Assembly: GCA_963828405.1 (NCBI GenBank)
Contig: CAWHEG010000013.1
Span: 1-12,812 of the forward strand
DNA length: 12,812 nt
Direction: 5' to 3'
DNA from: JANMJD01 sp963828405
GTDB lineage: Bacteria > Actinomycetota > Acidimicrobiia > Acidimicrobiales > Ilumatobacteraceae
The notes below the pieces were generated by a model. It saw only the letters and a program-made list of their open reading frames with translations. It searched no databases and was not told the DNA's origin. This document shows positions 5,271-11,530 of the stretch, one piece after another; positions within the stretch are counted from its first letter, which is position 1; each line of letters begins with the position of its first letter. The position numbers and the translations under genes are program-made.

Positions 5271-7094
5271 TCAGGAGGCCTCGGGTTCGATGCGGGCGAG
5301 GAGTCCGTCGAAGATCTTCTGGCGGCCGACCTGTCCTTTGGCGGTGGCGTCATCGCGTTGGCGTCGGAGGGTGGGTTTGAATTCGATCGTGGTCACGAAG
5401 AAGGTGCAGGACTCGCAGATCGACTCGAAGTGGCAGTCCATCTCGACGGGTCGGGCGCAGTACCCGTTGCCGAGCATGCGGCGGTCCATCTCGCGGCGGA
5501 GCTTGGTCATCTCGGTGCCTTCGGCGTCGGCGGGCAGGTGCGCTTGGCCGTAGAGGGCTTCGACCTTTTCGGAGACGGCGAAGTACTCGTCGGCGACGGT
5601 CCGATCCGCGATGCGGGCGTAGATCATCGTCATGGTCATGGTGCGGTGTCCGAGGAGCGCGGCGATCGCCTCGAGCGACATGCCCCGGTTGATCGCTTGG
5701 GTCGCCAGGGTGTGACGGAGCCGGTGGGCGGTGACGTGCTCGATGCCGGCGGCTGCAGCGATCCGGGCCAGGGCGCGGTCGACACGGGCGTGGGGGATGG
5801 GTCGGCCCCGGTCGGTGAAGATGAGGTCGGACCGTAGCGTGGCGGGCCGGTCGGCGAGCCAGGTGTCGAGGTGGTCCTTGAGTTCGGGGTGGAGCGGGAT
5901 GTAGCGGTCGTTGTGGAGTTTGCCGATGGGGACGCGCAGCCAGAAGGCGGAGCCGATCTGGACGACGGCGTCGATGGTGAGGCCCATGAGTTCGCCCTTG
6001 CGTAGCCCGGTCCGAGACAGCATCTCCACGACGAGGCGGGCGAACGGGTCAGGGTCAGCGCGAGCGGCGCGGAGCAGCTTGGCGAAGGCTGCGTCGTCGA
6101 GGAAGCGGGGCAATGGTTGATTAGCGATGGGCAGATTGAAGTTGAAGATGAGGGGCCGGGAAGGTGCGTCGTGGTAGTCCCACTCGGCGATCCGTTCGAA
6201 GAAGCAGCGCAACGTCAACAGTCGCCCGCGGATGGTGTGACGGTGCAGGGTGCCGCCGCCGTGGCGGGGTCGGGCGGTGAGCCAGGTCTTGTAGGCCTCG
6301 ACGTGGGCGCGGGTGATGTCGGCCACACCGGCGACGTCAAGGGCATGCCCGGCGAGGAAAACGCCGAGTTCGCGTAGAGCGCGTTCTGCGTCCGCAACGC
6401 TGGATGGTCGGAGGCTGAGTTCGATCTGGTCGAGGTAGCGGTGCGCCGTAGCCGCGAACCCGGGGGCGACGATCGCCCACTCGGCGGCCCGGACGGCGCC
6501 GGTGTTCGGCTTGCGGAGCCGGGGTGGCGTGTTGGTCAGCCCAGCGTGGAACATCGTGGCGCGCAGGCGGACCACGGCGCTGCGGGTCTTGTGGCCGCCC
6601 TTGGGTCGGTCCGGGTGAGCGAACGCGGCAAGCAGGGCGGCTCCGCCCTCATCGATCTGCTCGGCCGTGACCCGGCCGGACGGGACGCCGTAAATGGCGG
6701 CGATCTGGGCCAACACGTGCCACTGGGCGGCGATCCAGATCTTGTCGGAACCGAGCGTGGCGGCCGCCGCGGTGACCCGGGCGTGCAGGTCGGGGAAGTG
6801 AAGGGCCGCTGTCACGCCCAGACGCAGATCGGCTCGGGTCAGGTAGTCGGCGGACACATGCATCCGGCCCGTCACCATGAGCCACGATGCGAACGAGCGG
6901 GGATGACCGCGTACCGCGAGTTGCTCATCGAGCCCAGCGGCGCTGAACTCGGCGGGCCTCGGATAGTGGCGGCAGAACGCTCGAGCTCCGCCAATGCTCG
7001 ACAGCCACGCTGTGCGCCCGCTGGCCTCGAGGTCTGCCGCGTACACGGCGACGAGGTCCTCGGGACCGGTCATGGCTGCGCGGACCGCCGTCAC
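5271..7094 (-). CDS. Tyrosine recombinase, TnpB-like (long partner)
   Basis: 607 residues from GTG 7094, close to the ~630 of Tn554 TnpB. The N-terminal ~210 residues are an extra domain without clear motifs. A SAM-like core-binding domain follows (about 215-310), then the catalytic domain. Catalytic set: R365 (TGLRKGE), K392 (GKLHNDRYIPLH), H457 and R460 (HRLRH), H483 (LLGH), nucleophile Y492 (MIYARI). All are present, so the enzyme should be active. The C-terminal tail has C546, C554, C560 and C563, spaced like a metal-binding knuckle. The GTG overlaps the TGA of the upstream recombinase (GTGA), implying translational coupling. It should cut and join DNA at the element ends together with that partner. 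Confidence 0.9.
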   Translation of the reverse strand: MTAVRAAMTGPEDLVAVYAADLEASGRTAWLSSIGGARAFCRHYPRPAEFSAAGLDEQLAVRGHPRSFASWLMVTGRMHVSADYLTRADLRLGVTAALHFPDLHARVTAAAATLGSDKIWIAAQWHVLAQIAAIYGVPSGRVTAEQIDEGGAALLAAFAHPDRPKGGHKTRSAVVRLRATMFHAGLTNTPPRLRKPNTGAVRAAEWAIVAPGFAATAHRYLDQIELSLRPSSVADAERALRELGVFLAGHALDVAGVADITRAHVEAYKTWLTARPRHGGGTLHRHTIRGRLLTLRCFFERIAEWDYHDAPSRPLIFNFNLPIANQPLPRFLDDAAFAKLLRAARADPDPFARLVVEMLSRTGLRKGELMGLTIDAVVQIGSAFWLRVPIGKLHNDRYIPLHPELKDHLDTWLADRPATLRSDLIFTDRGRPIPHARVDRALARIAAAAGIEHVTAHRLRHTLATQAINRGMSLEAIAALLGHRTMTMTMIYARIADRTVADEYFAVSEKVEALYGQAHLPADAEGTEMTKLRREMDRRMLGNGYCARPVEMDCHFESICESCTFFVTTIEFKPTLRRQRDDATAKGQVGRQKIFDGLLARIEPEAS

Positions 7095-8077
7095 AGCTGA
7101 GCCGCCTGCGCTTCGATCGCCTCAGCTGCGCGCATGTACTCGCCGGCCAGCCAGTCGTTGGCCAGGTGTAGGTAGACGCGGGTCGACTCGATCGACGCGT
7201 GTCCGGCCTGGGCCTGGATCGCCTCCAGCGCCATGCCGGCCTCCCGCAACCGGGTGAAGCACGTGTGTCGCAGCTGATGGCATGTGAGGTGGCGGATCCC
7301 GGCCCGGCGGCGAGCGCCGTCGACGATCTCGTCCAGCCCGGCGGCAGACAACGGCTGGCCGCGCCGAGGGCCCTTCAGCACGACGAACACCCGGTCGGTC
7401 CCAGACGTCTTCGGGCGTTCAGTGTTGTAGTAGTCGGCCGTGGTGGCGAAGAACGTCGCTGATATCGGCACGATCCGCTCGCGGGCGCCCTTGCCCTCGG
7501 CAACGAATACGCGGCGTTCTCCCGGTCGCACGTCGCGCAGGCTGAGCCCGAGAACCTCGCAGCGGCGCAGGCCTCCCAGCACCATCGCCTGGACGATGGC
7601 TCGATCACGATGTGTGCGCAGCGCCGCGACGAACGCGTCGATCTCGGCTGGCTCCAAGATCTGCGGCAACATTCGTGGCGCACGGATCAGCGGCACGCCC
7701 CGCACGACGCCACGCTGTCCAGGCCGCCGCGCCGCTAGACCGCGAGGGACCGGGTTCGCTGTCACGTCAGCGTCGCCGCGTGCGACCAGATAGGCGAACA
7801 AGCCCGACAGCGAAGCCAGCCGCCGCTTGATCGTCCGGGCCGACAGACCCGCCTCGCCGTCGTCCAGCCTGACGACCTGGGCGCCGCGACGCGGCGCCCG
7901 CTGCGCCCTGATGAAGTCCAACACATCCGCCGTCGTCACCGCCGCAGGCTCCTTGTCGACGACCGAGAAGAACACCTTCAAGTCGTACGCGACAGCGAGC
8001 AACGTGTTCGGCCTACCCCGCGCCGCCACGAACTCCAAATACGACGTCGACCGCCGGCTGCCCGACCGTGACCGCAT
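7091..8077 (-). CDS. Tyrosine recombinase, TnpA-like (short partner)
   Basis: 328 residues from ATG 8077. The core-binding domain spans about 11-110 (YLEFVAARGRPNTLLAVAYD, RTIKRRLASLSGLFAYLVAR) and the catalytic domain about 135-328. Catalytic set: R171 (GGLRRCE), K196 (GKGARERIVPI), H267 and R270 (HQLRH), H293 (AGH), nucleophile Y302 (RVYLHL). All are intact. The first ten residues (MRSRSGSRRS) look out of place. In another frame from ATG 8096 the sequence reads MTVGRLDAVTVGQPAVD, a more natural beginning, so the 5' end may hold a frameshift or be read with one. It lies just inside the right end of the element, and its TGA overlaps the start of the long recombinase. Confidence 0.88.
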   Translation of the reverse strand: MRSRSGSRRSTSYLEFVAARGRPNTLLAVAYDLKVFFSVVDKEPAAVTTADVLDFIRAQRAPRRGAQVVRLDDGEAGLSARTIKRRLASLSGLFAYLVARGDADVTANPVPRGLAARRPGQRGVVRGVPLIRAPRMLPQILEPAEIDAFVAALRTHRDRAIVQAMVLGGLRRCEVLGLSLRDVRPGERRVFVAEGKGARERIVPISATFFATTADYYNTERPKTSGTDRVFVVLKGPRRGQPLSAAGLDEIVDGARRRAGIRHLTCHQLRHTCFTRLREAGMALEAIQAQAGHASIESTRVYLHLANDWLAGEYMRAAEAIEAQAAQL

Positions 8078-8166
8078 CGAGCCGGCCCACGGTCATCGAC
8101 CGAACAACACGAAGCACCTCAACCACACGACCTCCAATATCGGGGAACCAGCAGCCTCGCCGGGTG

Positions 8167-8196
8167 ACCGACCAAGGTGGTGAATCACCCTCATAT
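8167..8196 (-). repeat. Right terminal inverted repeat of the recombinase element
   Basis: Read on the minus strand it begins ATATGAGGGTGATTCACC and ends GGTCGGT, matching the left end in its conserved blocks. It contains a small palindrome of its own, GGTGAATCACC (plus strand 8179-8189), not seen at the left end. Confidence 0.65.
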
Positions 8197-8200
8197 CATC

Positions 8201-8377
8201 AGGCGCGGCCACAAGTATCTGACGATCGTGTGTGACCACTTCACCGGCCGAGTGATCTGGGCCGCGGAAGGCCGCTCGAAGGCAGTGGTCGGCGACTTCT
8301 TCGACGCGCTCGGCCCGGAACGTGCCCGTGAGATGGGGAAACGTGGTCTCGTGGTGACGGCTCGTGTCGCCTCGTGA
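8201..8377 (+). pseudogene. ISL3-type transposase, middle part
   Basis: Continues the gene interrupted at 5193: RRGHKYLTIVCDHFTGRV, then IWAAEGRSKAVVGDFFDALG and PERAREM. This is the DDE-domain segment after the first catalytic Asp; a second Asp position, VCDH, is visible. Homology ends near 8335; the family normally goes on with a strand of the VTADGAEWI type, absent here. The last dozen codons to TGA at 8377 (KRGLVVTARVAS) are unrelated. The rest of the transposase and the IS right end are missing, so a second rearrangement removed them. Confidence 0.8.
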
Positions 8378-8391
8378 CGCCAGCTTTCACC

Positions 8392-8423
8392 CCGTCCGTG
8401 GACACTTCGTGGACACCGGACGG
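8392..8423. repeat. Hairpin with internal direct repeat
   Basis: CCGTCCGTG (8392-8400) pairs with CACCGGACGG (8414-8423) with a single bulged base. The loop region holds GTGGACAC twice (8398-8405 and 8409-8416), separated by TTC. It lies just beyond the ISL3 breakpoint. It might be a terminator without a T-tract, or a recombination or binding site. Confidence 0.5.
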
Positions 8424-8489
8424 GCTCGTCGTGGCTCAAGCGGTAGCGGTAGCGGCTGGCCGGTGATCGTCATACCGCGTTGACGTGAC

Positions 8490-8843
8490 TCATCTCGGCT
8501 CTGCCGGGACCCAGATGATCCTGAAGTCCGCTCTCGAATCGGGTCGCGTCACATCGGGATTCCGAGCGTCGATATCGGGCGCTTCGGCGTGGTCGGTGAC
8601 GCTCGGGATCGGCCAGTTTCGAGTGGTCGCGTTCACGTCGCCGTGCGCCAGGACGAGGCAGGCCCGCACTACTTTTGGATGCCGTGCGTTGTCCTTGCTG
8701 CCCGGACATCGCCCGGGACGCCAAACGTTCGCGCAAGTTAGCTTGTATTCGCCGATGGCGCCGGCTAGGTTGTCCGTTTGGATGTCCCACTGATCGCATC
8801 CAGCGCTCGCAGGCACCGCATCCACGATGATGACATACTCCAT
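8490..8843 (-). CDS. Hypothetical protein, doubtful
   Basis: 117 codons from ATG 8843 (the frame stays open to 8972). Third codon positions are mostly G or C and the composition is protein-like (WDIQTDNLAGAIGEYKLTCA, RHPKVVRACLVLAHGD, DFRIIWVPAEPR); the opposing frame looks like a shadow. Four Cys are present; there is no recognised domain, signal peptide or clear ribosome site. The first ~65 nt overlap, on the other strand, the 5' end of the small toxin-like gene at 8778, so either the start is further in or this is a gene remnant cut by arrival of that pair. It is not a family I recognise. Confidence 0.3.
   Translation of the reverse strand: MEYVIIVDAVPASAGCDQWDIQTDNLAGAIGEYKLTCANVWRPGRCPGSKDNARHPKVVRACLVLAHGDVNATTRNWPIPSVTDHAEAPDIDARNPDVTRPDSRADFRIIWVPAEPR
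8743..8771 (+). promoter_or_regulatory. Candidate promoter of the toxin-antitoxin-like pair
   Basis: TTGTAT (8743-8748), 17 nt, TAGGTT (8766-8771, fits TANNNT), then 6 nt to the TTG at 8778. If used, the transcript would start at or beside the initiation codon (leaderless). The -35 match is only partial. Confidence 0.3.
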
Positions 8844-9005
8844 GCGTTCGACCATCCGATCCTCGTCGACGACCTCGACGAAGGACTGACGATGTTCGTG
8901 GGTGCCGATCGTGCCGGAAATCTTCTGGAAGTCGGCGTCATCGACAGTGTCGATGGCCCGATCATCATTCATGCCATGACTGCCCGAGCAAAATACCTGA
9001 GGTGA
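8778..9005 (+). CDS. Small toxin-like protein of a two-gene module
   Basis: 75 residues from TTG 8778. The core SARRHRIHDDDILHAFDHPI, then DDLDEGLTMFVGADRAGNLL, EVGVIDSVDGPIIIHAMTAR and KYL resembles small BrnT/RelE-like proteins found directly before an HTH partner: a polar helix with HxxxDDDIxHA, three or four strands, and a terminal HAMxARxKYL. The reading frame is short but strongly patterned. Upstream stops leave TTG as the first start. The TGA at 9003-9005 comes 5 nt before the next ATG, so the two are co-transcribed. The toxin role is inferred from the pairing and fold pattern; the target is unknown. Confidence 0.6.
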   Translation: MDVPLIASSARRHRIHDDDILHAFDHPILVDDLDEGLTMFVGADRAGNLLEVGVIDSVDGPIIIHAMTARAKYLR

Positions 9006-9010
9006 TCAAC

Positions 9011-9289
9011 ATGCCCCGCACAGCTCAAGAGATCCTCGATCAGGCCGACGAACTTGCGGCCCGTTTCGAGCAATACGAACCCGCTGCGGGCGCCGGCACG
9101 GACGCCGCAGCATTCCGCGGGGTGCGGCTGGCGTTTCAGGCACGCGCCGACGCGGAGCGACGGCTCGCCGAGGCTGTCGAGATCGCCCGAGCCGATGGGC
9201 AATCGTGGTCGTCGATCGGCGCGATGGTCGGAACCTCAGGCGAGGCCGCCCGCCAGCGATATGGCCAGAACGTCCCCAGATCCGCCTGA
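9011..9289 (+). CDS. Antitoxin-like protein with C-terminal HTH
   Basis: 92 residues from ATG 9011 (MPRTAQEILDQADELAARFE), supported by GAGGTG about 7 nt upstream; a GTG at 9002 would overlap the previous stop. A long helix covers residues 4-20. The central helix (AFRGVRLAFQARADAERRLA, then EAVEIARADG) leads to an HTH, SWSSIGAMVGTSGEAARQRY. I know this layout from many actinobacterial genomes, usually directly after a small toxin-like gene. It probably binds the preceding product and the operon promoter. Spacing of 5 nt to the upstream stop supports one operon. Confidence 0.65.
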   Translation: MPRTAQEILDQADELAARFEQYEPAAGAGTDAAAFRGVRLAFQARADAERRLAEAVEIARADGQSWSSIGAMVGTSGEAARQRYGQNVPRSA

Positions 9290-9617
9290 CCTCGAACGGG
9301 CTACCGGCCCGAGACCTCAGTCAGCAACAAGACCCAGGACCCACTGCGATCGATCGTTGAGGACCAAGGGCCTGGCGACCGCAGCCAGCCCATCCGACCG
9401 AGAGGCCGATCGGAACGGCACGGCCCCAACATCAGCAAAGGCCGTTGAGGTCGCCCGTTATGAATGCTATTCTCCGGCGAAATATACAGGATGTCACAAC
9501 GTGCTCGCACTCAGCCGCCGCAAGGTGCTTCAGGTGGGTGAAGTCGGGGAGACTATCGCTGCCAAGGTCTCAGGCGACCGACTGAACAGTTACATCATCA
9601 GTGATGACAGTCCGGTT
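9290..9617 (+). other. Intergenic stretch before the phospholipase-like gene
   Basis: No convincing gene. The frame of the phospholipase-like gene happens to be open through the whole stretch, but its translation is Arg/Pro/Thr-rich and shows no domain. From about 9460 rightward the base composition becomes visibly less GC-rich. It holds the promoter candidate at 9445-9473 and an in-frame GTG at 9501 with AGGA upstream, an alternative start. A 16-codon frame from ATG 9491 (MSQRARTQPPQGASGG) could be a leader peptide but has no ribosome site. Confidence 0.5.
9445..9473 (+). promoter_or_regulatory. Candidate sigma-70-type promoter
   Basis: TTGAGG (9445-9450), a 17-nt spacer, TATTCT (9468-9473). 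Both boxes are good partial matches at ideal spacing, and the site precedes the phospholipase/lipoprotein pair. Transcription would begin near 9480, leaving a leader of about 140 nt if TTG 9618 is the start. Confidence 0.4.
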
Positions 9618-10625
9618 TTGAAGAGGCCGCCGCGGACTACCAAATGGAGATCGGATCGTCCTCAGCGACGCTCAAACATTTCTCGTTTCGCCACGGTGGT
9701 CATGGCGATCGGGGCGTTGATCCCCTGGTCTCCTACTCCGGCTAGTGCTGTCGTGTCATATGCGCCCTTGTACTGCACATCCAGATCTTTCTCTTCGTCT
9801 TCTGCTGGGTATATCAACATGCAGAATTCGGACACTCCTCGAGTTTGTCCCCCATACTGGACGATTGTCCAGCGGACAGGGTACTTTCCAGAGTGGGGCT
9901 TTGAAACAGATATGTCCGCAGCGCACGGCTCGGTCGAAGTTCGTTACGCGGGGGAGTGCTCGGTCGTTCCTGACAACGGCCCCGTATGGGAGTTTCAGAT
10001 CCCGTGCAGGGCGCACGACCTTTGCTATGATTTGCGGAAGATTGGGTTGAGTGAGACCGTCACGGATAGTGGGTGTGACAACGACCTGCGGACTCTTGCT
10101 CTTGCAAACTGCGCGGCTCGAATTCTACCCTTCAGGATCCAATGTAACCAATACGCCAACAACATGGGCGATGGCGTCTCCCTTCCCGGCGTGGTGACCA
10201 ATCAAGATCCACCAGCCCTGCTCATCAAGGCGAAACATTCCACCAAGTGTCTCAATACCAGCAGCACTGTTGGAGCTCCGATCGTCCAAGGCATCTGCGG
10301 CGGCCCCAACCCTAACATATGGCGCATCATTCCGATAGCAGGTTCGTCCGGAAAATTCCGAATCAAGTCGAGTTACTCAGGAATGTGCATACCTGCACCC
10401 TCAAACTCGCCGGTCTTTCAATATGGCTGCTATGACTACGCCGACCAGCAGTTCCGGGTCATTATGCAACCCAACGGGCTCTACGACAGTACGTTCTCAC
10501 TGAGGCCAGCTGTCTCGAACAATAGCCAGTGCCTCGACGTTCCCGGTGCTTCACAGAACGACAACGTTCAGATCATTACCTACCCTTGCGTGAGTGGAGC
10601 AACGAATGAAGCATTCTTCCTCTAG
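9618..10625 (+). CDS. Secreted phospholipase A2-like protein with ricin-type lectin domain
   Basis: 335 residues from TTG 9618. The basic n-region and ISRFATVVMAIGALIPWSPT followed by PASA (cut after A44) form a long Sec signal peptide. Residues 125-170 hold a PLA2 signature: C130-R-A-H133-D134-L-C136-Y-D, then GCDNDL (C153, D154) and a later Cys pair. In PLA2 enzymes this His/Asp dyad with Ca2+ hydrolyses sn-2 ester bonds of phospholipids. Residues 196-335 form a ricin-type beta-trefoil: C-L-N after KHSTK, W235 in NIWRI, DQQFRV, QCLDVPG, TNEAFFL, with Cys pairs per repeat. The protein should act outside the cell and bind glycans. The start is uncertain (GTG 9501 and ATG 9702 are alternatives). 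The overlapping lipoprotein gene implies co-expression. Lower GC suggests transfer. Confidence 0.75.
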   Translation: MKRPPRTTKWRSDRPQRRSNISRFATVVMAIGALIPWSPTPASAVVSYAPLYCTSRSFSSSSAGYINMQNSDTPRVCPPYWTIVQRTGYFPEWGFETDMSAAHGSVEVRYAGECSVVPDNGPVWEFQIPCRAHDLCYDLRKIGLSETVTDSGCDNDLRTLALANCAARILPFRIQCNQYANNMGDGVSLPGVVTNQDPPALLIKAKHSTKCLNTSSTVGAPIVQGICGGPNPNIWRIIPIAGSSGKFRIKSSYSGMCIPAPSNSPVFQYGCYDYADQQFRVIMQPNGLYDSTFSLRPAVSNNSQCLDVPGASQNDNVQIITYPCVSGATNEAFFL

Positions 10626-11385
10626 AACAACCGGTGCAGGAGTCTGTTCCTCACGGCTCTTTCGGCGTGCCGCATCAGCTGCGATCGCGTTAGCCGTAGT
10701 TCTCCCATCGTGCGGAAGTGCAGTTTCCGACGAATTGGCCAATGGTGACCGTTCGTTAACTCCGAACTTGGCACCAGCCCTGTCGTCGCCACCAACGACT
10801 TCACCTTCAAAGTCGTCGGGAACGATGCCGTTACCGACGACTAGCGCGCAACCCGTGCGTCCGACACCGCCGACGACGTCTCCTGCGATCACGCTGCCGT
10901 TGTCCATTCCTGATTCTCCCGGCGAGAATGTGCCCAGCCCACCGTTCGATCCGAACAAAGCAATCAGTGTGAGGCGCAGCAAGCCGGATTCACCGATCGG
11001 TATTGTTTGCGTAGCTATTGAGGACATCTCCAATGCGACGTTCAATTTCGGATTTGCACCGACCGGTTACATCGACCGCAAAGATCTTCAGCCTAGAGTT
11101 GCCTTCCTCACTGCCCAGCTGAATTTGACCTTGGCGGAAATCAAGAAGGTTCGTCGGCAGGGCACTCTCGACAACTCGGCTACTGAGTTCGCTGTCGCTC
11201 TCGAAAGCGGCTTGACACTTACCCTTGATGGGATCATGGAGACAAGGGTGAATTCAGAGGACCTAGCGACTAGCACAATTGATCAGCTTGCAGCGGTAGT
11301 GGCAACCAACCTTAAGTTTGAGAAGTTGGCAGGTGTCGATGCATTCCTAGCCGCAGCCATGAAGGACCCTAACTGCGGCCTTTAG
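10606..11385 (+). CDS. Lipoprotein with Pro/Ser/Thr-rich linker
   Basis: 259 residues from ATG 10606, chosen because GGAG stands 6 nt upstream; GTG 10594 is also in frame. The signal peptide (RRAASAAIALAVVLPSC) has C36 as the likely lipidation site, with an unusual Pro at -2. Residues ~45-120 are a disordered Pro/Ser/Thr linker that could cross the cell wall. The C-terminal domain (about 125-259) is soluble, mostly helical in appearance, with two Cys (in GIVCVAI and the final NCGL) that could form a disulfide. No family was recognised. The start lies 20 nt inside the phospholipase-like gene, in another frame, so translation is probably coupled. It may anchor, assist or neutralise that product; this is inferred from position only. 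Confidence 0.7.
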   Translation: MKHSSSRTTGAGVCSSRLFRRAASAAIALAVVLPSCGSAVSDELANGDRSLTPNLAPALSSPPTTSPSKSSGTMPLPTTSAQPVRPTPPTTSPAITLPLSIPDSPGENVPSPPFDPNKAISVRRSKPDSPIGIVCVAIEDISNATFNFGFAPTGYIDRKDLQPRVAFLTAQLNLTLAEIKKVRRQGTLDNSATEFAVALESGLTLTLDGIMETRVNSEDLATSTIDQLAAVVATNLKFEKLAGVDAFLAAAMKDPNCGL

Positions 11386-11463
11386 AACTGCTCAGCCGGG
11401 TGCTTATTTCGCTACCACCCAGGAATAGGCGCTTGAACTGGGTGATTTCGGGTGTCGGGCCGA

Positions 11464-11488
11464 TTTTGGGGTGGTTGTCCCAAGAAAA
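11464..11488. terminator. Weak terminator-like hairpin
   Basis: TTGGG (11466-11470) pairs with CCCAA (11479-11483), flanked by TT on the left and, after one G, AAAA on the right. It lies about 80 nt after the lipoprotein stop. The stem is only 5 bp and there is no T-tract on the plus strand, so support is weak. Confidence 0.2.
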
Positions 11489-11530
11489 ACGTCCTTCACG
11501 TTGGTGTGCGAGGCCCAATCGGGGGGCGGT

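Larger units (their letters stand above)
5196..8196 (-). mobile_element. Two-tyrosine-recombinase element (Tn554-like) inserted in an ISL3 transposase
   Basis: About 3.0 kb between the two halves of the ISL3 gene. Deleting 5194-8200 joins TAC to AGG and restores DEVKY-RRGHKYLTIV in frame. CAG occurs at both junctions (5193-5195 and 8200-8202). The ends carry imperfect inverted repeats of 30 bp. The cargo is only two overlapping genes, resembling tnpA and tnpB of Tn554-family elements; no tnpC-like gene and no passenger genes are present. I infer a minimal autonomous element that moves by tyrosine recombination. Boundaries are known to within about 3 nt, because the recombination crossover cannot be seen. 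Confidence 0.8.

Noticed and set aside
6441..7100. 219-codon plus-strand open frame
   Set aside because: Antisense to the long tyrosine recombinase, whose catalytic residues are all in place.
9054..9617. N-terminal extension of the phospholipase-like frame
   Set aside because: The first part is the antitoxin-like gene read in another frame and the rest shows no domain; a start near 9618 follows the signal peptide better.
11460..11525. CCGATT/AATCGG inverted repeat as element ends
   Set aside because: Six bases only, with no gene or target duplication to support an element.
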